Shown: piece by piece, positions 31,185 through 40,257 of the stretch
Numbering within the stretch: the stretch's first letter is position 1
Layout: every line of letters begins with the position of its first letter
Assembly (NCBI RefSeq): GCF_019665765.1
Contig: NZ_CP081150.1
Span: 496,001-560,000 of the forward strand
Reading direction: 5' to 3'
From: Deefgea tanakiae
Lineage (GTDB): Bacteria > Pseudomonadota > Gammaproteobacteria > Burkholderiales > Chitinibacteraceae
DNA length: 64,000 nt
Notes under the pieces: model-generated
What the model was told of the DNA's origin: nothing
Databases searched by the model: none
The model's input: the letters and a program-made list of their open reading frames with translations, nothing else
Made by a program: the position numbers and the translations under genes

Positions 31185-31228
31185 AAATGAATTGATGCAA
31201 ATCAAACTTGCTTTGCATCAATTCATTT
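31185..31228. terminator. Long perfect hairpin between gfcD and the Wza-like gene
   Basis: AAATGAATTGATGCAAA and its exact complement form a 17-base stem around a 10-base loop. No U-run follows on either strand (ATACGC on the plus side), so it may be a processing or rho-dependent signal, not a classical terminator. Confidence 0.55.
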
Positions 31229-31428
31229 ATACGCTCAAGTTTGACTAAACCACAACAGAAAGTTTAAGGTATTGGGCGGGCTCTCGTCAGTTGGCACGTA
31301 TTTATGCTATATTTCGCACATATTTAATTTTATGTGATTTTTTCTACGTAGTCTCTTGCTTTTGTGTGTGTACAACGCTAAGCAAATTCCATTTTTACCT
31401 TTCAAAAAAAATCTACAAATCGATTACT

Positions 31429-33660
31429 ATGATAAATCTGCTGAGTTTTAGTGTCCGCTCCACGGTATTGAGTTTGCTTGCGATGAGTTGTTATGCCGCT
31501 CCAACTCCAACTCCAACTCCAACTCCAACGCCTTCAGTTCCTTTTTCTGCAACTGCAGGCCAGACCTTACCAGCCTACAATCCAATAGCGGATTCAACGC
31601 TGCGCCAAAATCCTGCCGCCAACGTGCAATCTGCAAATATTGTTCCGTGTTCATCAGGCGATGGCTCCCCGTTTCAAAGATTGGTGTGTGATTCCTTAGG
31701 GCATATGTTGCCTATTTACGGAGAAAATCTACTCAATTTTGCAGCGGCTAGTGATGTAGAGGTTTCTGCTGATTATCCAGTAGGGCCTGGTGATGAATTA
31801 CTGCTAAAAGTTTGGGGAAGTGTCGATTTATCAAGTCGATTAGTCGTTGATCGCAACGGTGCTGTTTTTATCCCGAATGTAGGAAATATTCCAGTGGCTG
31901 GTACGCCATTTGGGCAAATGAATAATGTGATCGGTAAAGCAATTGCGGTTTATTACAAAGATTTAAAAATTGCTATTTCTATGGGGCAAATTCGTTCGAT
32001 TGCCGTGTATATGACAGGAATGAGTAAAGTGCCAGGTCGTTTGATGGTCAATTCCAATAGCACATTGCTGAATGCGGTGATGGCTGCGGGTGGAGTTGGG
32101 CCACAGGGCTCTTTACGTAAAATTGAATTGCGTCGCATGGGGCAATTGATTGGTACGTTTGACTTATATGATTTATTGCTGAAGGGTGATAAATCAAAAG
32201 ACTTGCGTGTGCAATCAGGTGATGTCATTTTTGTGCCTCCAGTAGGCCCTCAAGTTGCCTTGCTAGGCACTGTGAAACAACCAGCAATTTATGAATTAAA
32301 AGGCGGTGAAAGTGCGCATGATTTATTGCTGCTGGCTGGTGGCGAAACGATATTAAATCGTGCCGGTTTGGTTCAAGTAGAGCAAATTAAAGACCGTAAA
32401 ATACGAAGTGCCAAAACAGTGCAACAGGCTGACTTAGCTACATTCAAATTATCGAATGGCGATATTTTGAAATGGACTGAGCTATCTCTTGAATACAGTG
32501 GGGTGGTGAATTTACGCAGTAGCTTGGGTCTGGCGGTACGTGAGGCGTGGACTCCTGGAATGAAAGTATCTGATTTGATACGTAGTCCCGACTATTTATT
32601 AACGCCAAAGTACTGGGCCAACCTAAATCAAGGCATCTTTACTGCCGCCCAAGCAGGTGGAGAGCAAGACAAACAGATACGTACTCTCACCCAGCAAGTG
32701 GGTCAAGAAATTAACTGGGAATATGCATCAATTCAGCGACGTGATCCTAAAACCTTTGTGGCGACTTTAATCGGTTTTAATCTTGCAAAAGCGCTACAAA
32801 AAGACCCCAAAGCCGATGTTGAACTGCAGGCTGATGATGTGGTAACAATTTTTACGCGTAATGAATTACGTGCACCAGCAGCAACACAGGGCAAGTTTGT
32901 GACCATCGAAGGTGAGGTTGCCGTGCCCGGAGTCTATCAATTAAAAGCCAATGAAACATTGCAGGATGTGGTGGCAAGAGCAGGTGGCGTAACAGATGAA
33001 GCGTGGATTTTTGCTGCCGAATTAGGCCGAGAATCGGTACGCGTACAACAAAGAAAATCGTTAAATGAGATGGCCGATGAAATGGAGGCTGCTGCTTTAG
33101 AGCTGCAATCAAAAACACTTCAAAATGCCACCATGCTAACAGGCGGTGATTTAGCGGCAAAAGGTCAGTCTGCCTTAGGCACTGCGGTGATTGCCAAAAT
33201 TCGTAATACACAGCCAACAGGCCGAATTGTATTGGGTGTGGCGCCAGATGCTTCAGAGTTAGATTTACCTGATGCAATACTTGAAGATGGCGATCGTTTT
33301 TTTGTGCCACGCAAGCCGTCTACGGTGGTCGTGGCTGGGCATGTATTTAATCGAAATAGTGCATTCTTATTTAACAGCAATAAAACTCTGGCCGACTACC
33401 TCAATATGGCGGGTGGCTTTAAAGAGGGCGCCAATCAAGATCAAGTGTATGTCATGCGAGCAGACGGCTCAATTATGGGGTCAAACAATAAAGGCTGGAT
33501 GAGTGGCAATGCTTTAAACCAACGTGCCTTGCCGGGTGACACGATTATCGTGCCGCAGGAATTGGATAAAAAAACTTGGGTCAAAGGTTTGATGGATTGG
33601 ACGCAAATTTTGTCTAATTTTGCAACAGGTATTGCTGCTATTTCTGTATTGGGCGATTAA
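31429..33660 (+). CDS. Large Wza-like polysaccharide export protein with SLBB domains
   Basis: About 743 residues from ATG 31429 (MINLLSFSVRSTVLSLLAMSC). The signal peptide is followed by a Pro-Thr repeat. The poly-export domain begins at DYPVGPGDELLLKVWGSVD, followed by several SLBB domains with the pattern YxT-G/V-x-V-PG-x-Y and L-x-x-A-GG, for example KVPGRLMVNSNSTLLNAVM, GEVAVPGVYQLKANETL in part, and AGHVFNRNSAF near the end. It is about twice the length of E. coli Wza and belongs to the larger class of outer-membrane exporters. AMSC near residue 21 could be a weak lipobox. Otherwise cleavage is after CYA. It sits directly before Wzz. Confidence 0.88.
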   Translation: MINLLSFSVRSTVLSLLAMSCYAAPTPTPTPTPTPSVPFSATAGQTLPAYNPIADSTLRQNPAANVQSANIVPCSSGDGSPFQRLVCDSLGHMLPIYGENLLNFAAASDVEVSADYPVGPGDELLLKVWGSVDLSSRLVVDRNGAVFIPNVGNIPVAGTPFGQMNNVIGKAIAVYYKDLKIAISMGQIRSIAVYMTGMSKVPGRLMVNSNSTLLNAVMAAGGVGPQGSLRKIELRRMGQLIGTFDLYDLLLKGDKSKDLRVQSGDVIFVPPVGPQVALLGTVKQPAIYELKGGESAHDLLLLAGGETILNRAGLVQVEQIKDRKIRSAKTVQQADLATFKLSNGDILKWTELSLEYSGVVNLRSSLGLAVREAWTPGMKVSDLIRSPDYLLTPKYWANLNQGIFTAAQAGGEQDKQIRTLTQQVGQEINWEYASIQRRDPKTFVATLIGFNLAKALQKDPKADVELQADDVVTIFTRNELRAPAATQGKFVTIEGEVAVPGVYQLKANETLQDVVARAGGVTDEAWIFAAELGRESVRVQQRKSLNEMADEMEAAALELQSKTLQNATMLTGGDLAAKGQSALGTAVIAKIRNTQPTGRIVLGVAPDASELDLPDAILEDGDRFFVPRKPSTVVVAGHVFNRNSAFLFNSNKTLADYLNMAGGFKEGANQDQVYVMRADGSIMGSNNKGWMSGNALNQRALPGDTIIVPQELDKKTWVKGLMDWTQILSNFATGIAAISVLGD
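31501..31530 (+). repeat. CCAACT hexanucleotide repeat in the Wza-like gene
   Basis: Four perfect CCAACT units and one CCAACG encode Pro-Thr x5 just after the signal peptide. Slippage would change length by two residues without shifting frame. Confidence 0.85.
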
Positions 33661-33663
33661 GTG

Positions 33664-34863
33664 ATGACTGAAATGAATATACAAAGCACCAAAGTCATTG
33701 ATAGTAGCGATGAGATAAGTCTGATTGATTTATTAATAGTACTGGCGAAGAACAAATGGCTGATTGTAAAATCAACCGCGCTATTTGGTATTGCAGCCAT
33801 CGCTTATGCATTATTGGCAACGCCAATCTTTGAAGCTGAAACTACTATTTTGCCACCACAGCAACAATCTGGTGCATCGACCATGCTAGCTTCACTTGGT
33901 GGTCTAGGGGCTTTGGCTGGCGGAGCCGGTGCGATTAAAAATCCAAATGATATCTATATAGGCATGATGGGTAGTCGTGCCGTACAAGAGCCTCTAGTAA
34001 AGCAATTTAATTTAAAAAAATATTATGATTCGGAAACGTCTAGCGGTGCATTAAAAACACTAGAAGCAAGTACCACGATTTCTTCAGGTAAAGACGGCTT
34101 GATCAGCATTAAAGTTTACGATAAAGATCCTAAACGGGCGGCTGATTTGGCAAATGCTTATGTTGTGGAATTACGTTCGTTGTCTGGGCATTTAGCAGTA
34201 GGCGAAGCAGCACAACGTCGACAGTTGTTTGAAGTTCAACTTGCTAAAGTAAAGAAACATCTTACCGATGCTGAAGTTGCATTAAAAAAAGAACAGGAAA
34301 AAACTGGATTCTTTACATTAGAGGCGTCAGGTAAAGCAACAATGGAGGCTTTAGTGGAGCTACGAGCACAAATGGCGGCTAGGCAAGTCCAGCTCAGCGC
34401 GATGAGTGCAGTCGTTACCGAAGACAATCCAGAATACAAACGGATTAAAGCCGAAATTGCCGCTTTGCAAGCACAGCTATTTCTAATTAACAAAGGCTCT
34501 ACTGATGAAGATGTATTGGTTAGTAAAGCAAAAGTACCTGAAGCAGGGTTAGAATTTATCCGCAAACTTCGTGATGTAAAATATCAGGAAATGTTGTTTG
34601 AACTAATGGCTAAACAATTAGAAATGGCACGCCTTGACGAGGCAAAAGAAGGTGCGAATATTCAGGTGCTTGATGCAGCTACCCCACCAGATAATAAACT
34701 CAAACCAAAGCGCGGATTGATTGTGTTGTTAGGGCTGTTTGCCGGTGGTTTTTTGGGTATCTTGCTGTCATTTATCCGAGAAGCTCTCCAGAATACCGCT
34801 CAAAATGCTGAAAATGCCGCGCGGATTAATGAATTGAAACAATATTTGAAAGGTCAAAAATAA
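33664..34863 (+). CDS. Wzz-like polysaccharide copolymerase
   Basis: A 399-residue inner-membrane protein: Wzz N terminus ([18 protein letters not shown]), TM1 (about residues 33-53), a periplasmic domain with a Gly/Ala-rich loop ([17 protein letters not shown]) and long coiled coils, and TM2 after [20 protein letters not shown]. The C terminus is only about 30 residues and lacks Walker motifs and a tyrosine cluster, so this is a class 1 or kinase-less copolymerase, not a Wzc/Etk. It sets chain length with Wzy. GTG 33661 is also possible, but ATG 33664 is more likely. Its stop overlaps the rmlB start by one base. It has a paralogue at 20197-21267. Confidence 0.9.
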   Translation: MTEMNIQSTKVIDSSDEISLIDLLIVLAKNKWLIVKSTALFGIAAIAYALLATPIFEAETTILPPQQQSGASTMLASLGGLGALAGGAGAIKNPNDIYIGMMGSRAVQEPLVKQFNLKKYYDSETSSGALKTLEASTTISSGKDGLISIKVYDKDPKRAADLANAYVVELRSLSGHLAVGEAAQRRQLFEVQLAKVKKHLTDAEVALKKEQEKTGFFTLEASGKATMEALVELRAQMAARQVQLSAMSAVVTEDNPEYKRIKAEIAALQAQLFLINKGSTDEDVLVSKAKVPEAGLEFIRKLRDVKYQEMLFELMAKQLEMARLDEAKEGANIQVLDAATPPDNKLKPKRGLIVLLGLFAGGFLGILLSFIREALQNTAQNAENAARINELKQYLKGQK

Positions 34864-35924
34864 TGACAATTTTAGTCACTGGCGGAGCTGGATTTATTGG
34901 TGGTAATTTTGTTTTAGACTGGCTAGCTGGTTGTGATGAGTTGCTGATTAACGTTGATAAGTTAACCTACGCAGGTAATCTTGGTACATTAAAAAGCTTG
35001 GATGGCGATCTGCGTCATATCTTTATTCGTGCTGATATTGGTGATCGCGATGCATTAAGCCGCCTATTTGCCGAGCATCAGCCGCGCGCCGTAATTAATT
35101 TTGCTGCTGAATCGCACGTTGACCGTTCAATCACTGGGCCAGGCGAGTTTATTCAAACCAATGTCGTTGGTACGTTTAATTTGCTGGAATCGGTACGCGG
35201 CTATTGGAATGAATTAGCGGCGGATGAAAAAGCGGCGTTCCGTTTTCTGCACGTGTCGACCGATGAAGTCTATGGCACCTTGGCAGCGGATGATCCTGCC
35301 TTTGCAGAAACCAAAGCCTTTGAGCCAAACAGCCCGTATTCGGCATCAAAAGCGGCATCGGATCACTTAGTTCGCGCTTGGCATCATACTTATGGCTTGC
35401 CCGTATTGACGACCAACTGTTCGAACAACTACGGACCGTATCATTTTCCTGAGAAATTGATTCCGTTGGTGATTTTGAATGCGCTAGCAGGCAAAGCGTT
35501 GCCGATTTATGGCGATGGTCAGCAAATCCGCGATTGGTTATTTGTGAAAGACCATTGTTCTGCAATTCGCCGTGTGTTGGAAGCTGGCAAAGTAGGTGAA
35601 ACGTACAACGTTGGTGGTTGGAATGAAAAGGCCAATTTAGACGTCGTGAAAACGATTTGTTCGTTGCTGGATGAGTTGCAGCCCAAAGCTGATGGCAAGC
35701 CGTATGTTGAGCAAATCACTTATGTGACTGACCGTCCAGGTCATGATCGCCGCTACGCGATTGATGCCCGTAAATTAGAGCGTGAATTGGGATGGAAACC
35801 TGCCGAGACATTCGAATCAGGTATTCGCAAAACAGTTGAGTGGTATTTGGGTAATCAAGATTGGGTCAGCAATGTCACCAGTGGCGCATATCGTGAATGG
35901 GTATCTGCCCAGTACGGAGCTTGA
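34863..35924 (+). CDS. rmlB: dTDP-glucose 4,6-dehydratase
   Basis: A 353-residue short-chain dehydrogenase. The NAD site is [10 protein letters not shown], the STDEVYG motif carries the Asp-Glu pair of RmlB, and [12 protein letters not shown] carries the catalytic Tyr and Lys. It converts dTDP-glucose to dTDP-4-keto-6-deoxyglucose, the second step of dTDP-L-rhamnose synthesis. AAAGG lies upstream of ATG 34863, and the start overlaps the wzz stop (TAATG). The four rml genes follow in the order B-D-A-C without gaps. These genes are less AT-rich than the glycosyltransferase block downstream. Confidence 0.97.
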   Translation: MTILVTGGAGFIGGNFVLDWLAGCDELLINVDKLTYAGNLGTLKSLDGDLRHIFIRADIGDRDALSRLFAEHQPRAVINFAAESHVDRSITGPGEFIQTNVVGTFNLLESVRGYWNELAADEKAAFRFLHVSTDEVYGTLAADDPAFAETKAFEPNSPYSASKAASDHLVRAWHHTYGLPVLTTNCSNNYGPYHFPEKLIPLVILNALAGKALPIYGDGQQIRDWLFVKDHCSAIRRVLEAGKVGETYNVGGWNEKANLDVVKTICSLLDELQPKADGKPYVEQITYVTDRPGHDRRYAIDARKLERELGWKPAETFESGIRKTVEWYLGNQDWVSNVTSGAYREWVSAQYGA

Positions 35925-35926
35925 GC

Positions 35927-36841
35927 ATGACTTTGCAAGCAATACCCAAAATACTTGTTACTGGCAAGAATGGTCAAGTTGGGTTTGAATTGCAGCGTAG
36001 CCTAGCTGTACTCGGTGAAGTGATCGCTGTTGACCGCGAAGCATGTGACTTGGCGAATGCCGAGTCGATCCGCATGTTAGTGCAGCGGATTCGTCCAGAC
36101 ATCATCGTAAATCCTGCTGCGCACACAGCAGTGGACAAGGCCGAATCTGAAGTTGAGCTGGCTACATTACTCAATACAACTGCGCCACAAGTCTTCGCTG
36201 AAGAAGCTGTCAAACTTGGTGCTTTATTGGTTCACTACTCGACCGACTATGTGTTTGATGGCACAAAAGAGGGTGCGTATTTGGAGAGTGATGCGACTAA
36301 TCCTCAATCGGTTTATGGCAAAACCAAGCTCGCCGGTGAATTAGCGGTGGCTGCGGCCAACCCACGGCACTTGATTTTCCGCACCAGCTGGGTATTTGGC
36401 GCGCACGGCGGCAATTTCCTAAAAACAATGTTGCGATTGATGCAGCAGCGCGATGCGCTCAGCGTGGTGGCCGATCAAATCGGTGCGCCAACCTCGGCTA
36501 GCTTAATCGCTGATGTAACCGCACAGATTATTGCCCAATATCTACGTACGCCAGATCAGGCGCAGTTTGATTTTGGTACTTATCATTTGGTTGCCAGTGG
36601 TGAAACTAGCTGGCATGGGTATGCGGCGCTAGTTAATGATATTGCTGCACAGCAAGGCTATACGCTAAAAGTGACCAGTGAGAGTATTAAGGCGATACCA
36701 GCGAGCGACTACCCGGTACCTGCACCTCGGCCAGCTAATTCGCGCCTCAGTACGCAAAAAATACAATCTACGTTCGGTCTCGTATTGCCAAAATGGCAAG
36801 CTGGGGTACACAACGTAATGACGCTATTAAAACAATCTTAG
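35927..36841 (+). CDS. rmlD: dTDP-4-dehydrorhamnose reductase
   Basis: A 304-residue SDR protein. The N-terminal nucleotide motif reads LVTGKNGQVGFEL, STDYVFDGTKEG carries the catalytic Thr/Asp region and YGKTKLAGE the Tyr-Lys pair. It makes dTDP-L-rhamnose in the last step. The frame is open from 35897 inside rmlB, but ATG 35927 has GGAG 6 bases upstream and begins 2 bases after the rmlB stop, so I use it. Part of rmlBDAC. Confidence 0.96.
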   Translation: MTLQAIPKILVTGKNGQVGFELQRSLAVLGEVIAVDREACDLANAESIRMLVQRIRPDIIVNPAAHTAVDKAESEVELATLLNTTAPQVFAEEAVKLGALLVHYSTDYVFDGTKEGAYLESDATNPQSVYGKTKLAGELAVAAANPRHLIFRTSWVFGAHGGNFLKTMLRLMQQRDALSVVADQIGAPTSASLIADVTAQIIAQYLRTPDQAQFDFGTYHLVASGETSWHGYAALVNDIAAQQGYTLKVTSESIKAIPASDYPVPAPRPANSRLSTQKIQSTFGLVLPKWQAGVHNVMTLLKQS

Positions 36842-36850
36842 GAATTAAGC

Positions 36851-37735
36851 ATGGCCAATCGTAAAGGCATTATTTTAGCCGGTGGTTCAGGTACTCGCCT
36901 GTATCCAGCCACCATCGCCGTCTCTAAGCAATTACTCCCCATTTATGACAAGCCGATGATCTACTACCCGCTGAGCACTTTACTGCTAGCGGGCATCCGT
37001 GACATTTTAATTATCTCTACACCACAAGATACACCGCGCTTCGAGCAATTGCTCGGCGACGGTAGCCAATGGGGTATCAAGCTACAATACGCAGTTCAGC
37101 CTAGCCCCGATGGGCTTGCTCAAGCATTTATCATTGGTGAGGATTTTATCGGCCAAGATGATGTCGCTTTAGTCCTTGGTGATAATATTTTCTACGGCCA
37201 CGAATTTGCTGAGTTATTGCAAGCAGCGTCAGCCAAAGAAAGTGGCGCGAGTGTCTTTGCTTATCATGTAAACGACCCAGAACGCTATGGCGTAGTTGAT
37301 TTTGATACGAATGGCAAAGCGTTATCGATTGAAGAAAAGCCAGCTAAACCTAAATCGAATTACGCCGTGACGGGTCTGTATTTTTACGATAATAGCGTCG
37401 TTGAAATCGCCAAAAACATTGAACCATCACCGCGTGGTGAGTTAGAAATTACCGATGTGAATGGCGTCTATTTAGCACAGGGCAAACTGGATGTGCAAAC
37501 GATGGGTCGTGGCTATGCTTGGCTTGATACGGGCACGCATGAATCAATGCTAGAGGCGAGCCAATTTATCCAAACCATCGAAGCGCGCCAAGGCTTGAAA
37601 GTTTGCTGCCCTGAAGAAATCGCCTACCGTCAAGGTTGGATCGGTGCGGCGCAAGTTGAACAATTGGCCCAACCGTTAAAGAAAAATGCTTATGGGCAGT
37701 ATCTATTGCGCATGATTAAAGAAACGGTTTATTAA
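36851..37735 (+). CDS. rmlA: Glucose-1-phosphate thymidylyltransferase
   Basis: A 294-residue nucleotidyltransferase beginning [17 protein letters not shown], the pyrophosphorylase signature, with [10 protein letters not shown] and [20 protein letters not shown] further on. It couples glucose-1-phosphate and dTTP to give dTDP-glucose, the first step toward dTDP-L-rhamnose, and is normally inhibited by dTDP-rhamnose. It lies 9 bases after rmlD with GGAATTAAGC as a ribosome-binding region, and one base before rmlC. Confidence 0.97.
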   Translation: MANRKGIILAGGSGTRLYPATIAVSKQLLPIYDKPMIYYPLSTLLLAGIRDILIISTPQDTPRFEQLLGDGSQWGIKLQYAVQPSPDGLAQAFIIGEDFIGQDDVALVLGDNIFYGHEFAELLQAASAKESGASVFAYHVNDPERYGVVDFDTNGKALSIEEKPAKPKSNYAVTGLYFYDNSVVEIAKNIEPSPRGELEITDVNGVYLAQGKLDVQTMGRGYAWLDTGTHESMLEASQFIQTIEARQGLKVCCPEEIAYRQGWIGAAQVEQLAQPLKKNAYGQYLLRMIKETVY

Positions 37736-37736
37736 A

Positions 37737-38279
37737 ATGAAGATCATTGGTACTGAAATTCCAGACGTAAAAATTATTGAGCCAGCCGTGTTTGGCGATG
37801 AACGTGGATTTTTTTATGAAAGTTTTAACCAAGCCAAATTTGAAGCTGCAATTGGGGATGAAGTAAAATTTGTTCAAGACAACCATAGTAAATCAGTGCA
37901 GGGCGTTCTGCGTGGACTGCATTATCAAATCCAACATCCACAAGGCAAATTAGTTCGCTGTACGCGAGGAGAGGTCTTTGATGTGGCGGTCGATCTTCGC
38001 AAATCATCATCAACATTTGGCAAGTGGGTCGGAGTTACTCTGTCTGAAGAAAATAAGCGCCAACTATGGATTCCTGAAGGCTTTGCGCATGGTTTTTTGG
38101 TGCTGAGCGAAGTTGCAGAATTTCTCTATAAAACGACGGATTTTTGGTATCCAGAGTTTGAACGGAGTTTGTTGTGGAATGATCCTGATCTAGATATTCA
38201 ATGGCTTTTAAATATTCAGCCGCAGTTATCACAAAAAGATGTCTCTGCAGCTAGCTGGCAAGAATATCTCAAAGGCTAA
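37737..38279 (+). CDS. rmlC: dTDP-4-dehydrorhamnose 3,5-epimerase
   Basis: A 180-residue cupin-fold epimerase. FGDERGFFYESFNQAKF is the N-terminal signature, and QGVLRGLHYQIQHPQGKLVRC carries the active-site His in LRGLHYQ. PEGFAHGFLVLSE and YKTTDFW complete the site. It epimerises C3 and C5 of dTDP-4-keto-6-deoxyglucose. It begins one base after the rmlA stop. This is the last gene before the AT-rich part of the locus, and base composition changes sharply right after it. Confidence 0.96.
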   Translation: MKIIGTEIPDVKIIEPAVFGDERGFFYESFNQAKFEAAIGDEVKFVQDNHSKSVQGVLRGLHYQIQHPQGKLVRCTRGEVFDVAVDLRKSSSTFGKWVGVTLSEENKRQLWIPEGFAHGFLVLSEVAEFLYKTTDFWYPEFERSLLWNDPDLDIQWLLNIQPQLSQKDVSAASWQEYLKG

Positions 38280-38282
38280 ATT

Positions 38283-39740
38283 TTGAAAATAAGGGGGGTT
38301 TTATTTCAGCTGCTAGTGATGTTAGTTGGGATGGTAAAGGGTTTTGTTTCATTGACGATGATGGTTGGTTTTGGTCATGAACATTATGCAATGCTGTCTC
38401 AATTTCTTGTATTAGCTGGTTTTACAGCGCAAATTATGATGCTTAATTATGACGCTCAATTTGTAGCTAAGGTATCTGTTGGGGAAGATCCTTCTATTGG
38501 GTATAGCGCACTATTAAAATTGTTGATTTTAAATACTTCGTTCATTTTTTTTATAGCCAGTATGTTTGATCAACCGCTCTCTAGTTTTATTTGGGGAACA
38601 GATCGCTATGTTTCATATGTAGTTATTTTAGTTATTTACGTGTTTATTTTGTCGCTCAATTTATTGAGTTTTTTACGTTTTCAAGCTAGTAAAAAATTTG
38701 ATTATTTTGCGGGTTTACAAATTCTTCAGCAGTTACTTCAGTTGCTCGCCATTTTTGTTGGAGTTTATTTAGCTAATGTATTACTGTTAGTAATACTGCT
38801 TATTTTATTTGAATTATTGCTCTGGTTTACTGTGCAGTTTCTGGGGGGGCGACCAAAATTTTCATATAAAAATTTCGGTCTTTCATTTGATTGGCTTAGA
38901 AAAGGCTCTGGGATTGCAGTGCCGTTGCTAGCTAGTTTTTTAATGATCTGGATTTTAAACAATGGCGGCCGTCTGATTTTAGTCAATCAGCATGGATTAA
39001 AGGCTTTAGCACCCTATGCAGCTACTTTTTCGATTGCAATTTTATCTGGTTTGTTGATTAATCCTATTTGTTCTGTATTTTTTCCCTATTTTAGCCGTGG
39101 CCAGCAAAATTTATCAGAAATAGCATGTTCCGTAGTTTCTGCCCAATTAGCATTGTTAATATTTGGGGGCGTAGTGAGTATGTTTTTGATTGTTAGCTCA
39201 AAAATATTGATCGGTATACTAGCGTCGCCTGAGTTATTCGCAGGTTCATTCTTTGTATTCTTTATTTGTGCAGCACAATTATTCTATGGTCAGGCTCGTA
39301 TTATTTCTCTTTATCTCGCTGTGAATGATAAAGCGTTGAGTGGCTTATATGCTTTTATGCTGGGCGCGATGATACTACTCTTTGTGGGTTTTTTTTCTGC
39401 AGCACAATTCCTCGCTAAAGGTATTGCTATGGCAACCATGCTGGGATCTTTTGTATCAGCGGCGTGGTTATGGATCAAAATGCCGCCCTTGGTTAAGGCA
39501 TCTGGTTTGATTCAAGGTCGATTCACTATTCTGCTGTGTTGGGTGGGTACTTTAACGTTTATGTTGATTGCCGTTTACTGCCAATTTAATAAGGTAGTCG
39601 AAATGGCTCTTGCTTTATTTTTCCTAATTGTTGCTTATGTGATGTTTTTAATTTTGGTAACTGCTTCAGAGCCGATTATGGCAATTGTTTGTGTGAAATT
39701 GAAATTATTAAAAGATAAGGTCTATGTTCGAGATTGTTAA
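38283..39740 (+). CDS. wzx: Wzx-like oligosaccharide flippase
   Basis: A 485-residue integral membrane protein with about 12-14 hydrophobic helices and no soluble domain, matching O-unit flippases of the MOP superfamily in size and topology. It moves the lipid-linked repeat unit across the inner membrane. Initiation is most likely at TTG 38283: AAAGG lies about 7 bases upstream, and the first ATG codons lie deeper inside TM1. Sequence identity to known Wzx proteins is expected to be low, so the assignment rests on topology and context. The gene is AT-rich compared with rmlC. It overlaps the acetyltransferase by 17 bases. Confidence 0.85.
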   Translation: MKIRGVLFQLLVMLVGMVKGFVSLTMMVGFGHEHYAMLSQFLVLAGFTAQIMMLNYDAQFVAKVSVGEDPSIGYSALLKLLILNTSFIFFIASMFDQPLSSFIWGTDRYVSYVVILVIYVFILSLNLLSFLRFQASKKFDYFAGLQILQQLLQLLAIFVGVYLANVLLLVILLILFELLLWFTVQFLGGRPKFSYKNFGLSFDWLRKGSGIAVPLLASFLMIWILNNGGRLILVNQHGLKALAPYAATFSIAILSGLLINPICSVFFPYFSRGQQNLSEIACSVVSAQLALLIFGGVVSMFLIVSSKILIGILASPELFAGSFFVFFICAAQLFYGQARIISLYLAVNDKALSGLYAFMLGAMILLFVGFFSAAQFLAKGIAMATMLGSFVSAAWLWIKMPPLVKASGLIQGRFTILLCWVGTLTFMLIAVYCQFNKVVEMALALFFLIVAYVMFLILVTASEPIMAIVCVKLKLLKDKVYVRDC

Positions 39741-40257
39741 AAAATTTTTTGCACGTTGTCAGCGAATGTATAGTGAGTGCAAGTATGATAAATATAAAAA
39801 TCTAAATATTGGAAACGGTACTCAATATGCTTTAGATAATTTAGATGGCATTGCACCTCAATTAATTACTATAGGTGCTGGGTGTGTTATTGCACCGAAG
39901 GCGGTTATTTTGACACATGATGCGTGTCTATTGCCAACAACTGGTATGTATATATTTAAGCGTGTTCATATTGGTGATCGCGTTTTTATTGGATATGGTG
40001 CGGTGATTATGCCAGGTGTCACAGTCGGCAACGATGTTGTGATTGGCAGTAATTGTGTTGTTACCCATGATATTCCTGCTAATTCGGTTGTTGTCGGTTT
40101 GCCTGGGCGTATTATTTGTAAAACATCTGAGCTAGCGTTACGTCGACAATCTCAATTAACCACTCCTGTTTTCAATTGGGAAAAAAAAATCACAACGCAA
40201 GATATAATTCGGCAGCAGTCTGTATTGATGGAATTGTTTTTAAGTGAGAATAAATAG
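39724..40257 (+). CDS. Hexapeptide-repeat acyltransferase
   Basis: A 177-residue left-handed beta-helix protein. Hexapeptide repeats run from about residue 48 to 130, including ITIGAGCVIAPKAVILTHDA, VHIGDRVFIGYGAVIMPGV and VTVGNDVVIGSNCVVTHDIP, and end in the conserved VVVGLPGRII. The catalytic His is likely the one in LTHDA. It probably acetylates a sugar of the repeat unit, but whether O- or N-acetylation cannot be told. The N-terminal 40 residues are unlike the core and may contact the membrane. It overlaps wzx by 17 bases and its stop overlaps the next gene (TAGTG). Confidence 0.85.
   Translation: MFEIVKKFFARCQRMYSECKYDKYKNLNIGNGTQYALDNLDGIAPQLITIGAGCVIAPKAVILTHDACLLPTTGMYIFKRVHIGDRVFIGYGAVIMPGVTVGNDVVIGSNCVVTHDIPANSVVVGLPGRIICKTSELALRRQSQLTTPVFNWEKKITTQDIIRQQSVLMELFLSENK

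Noticed and set aside
35176-35565. 129-residue open frame antisense to rmlB
   Set aside because: A shadow of a strongly conserved gene, with no family resemblance or start signal.
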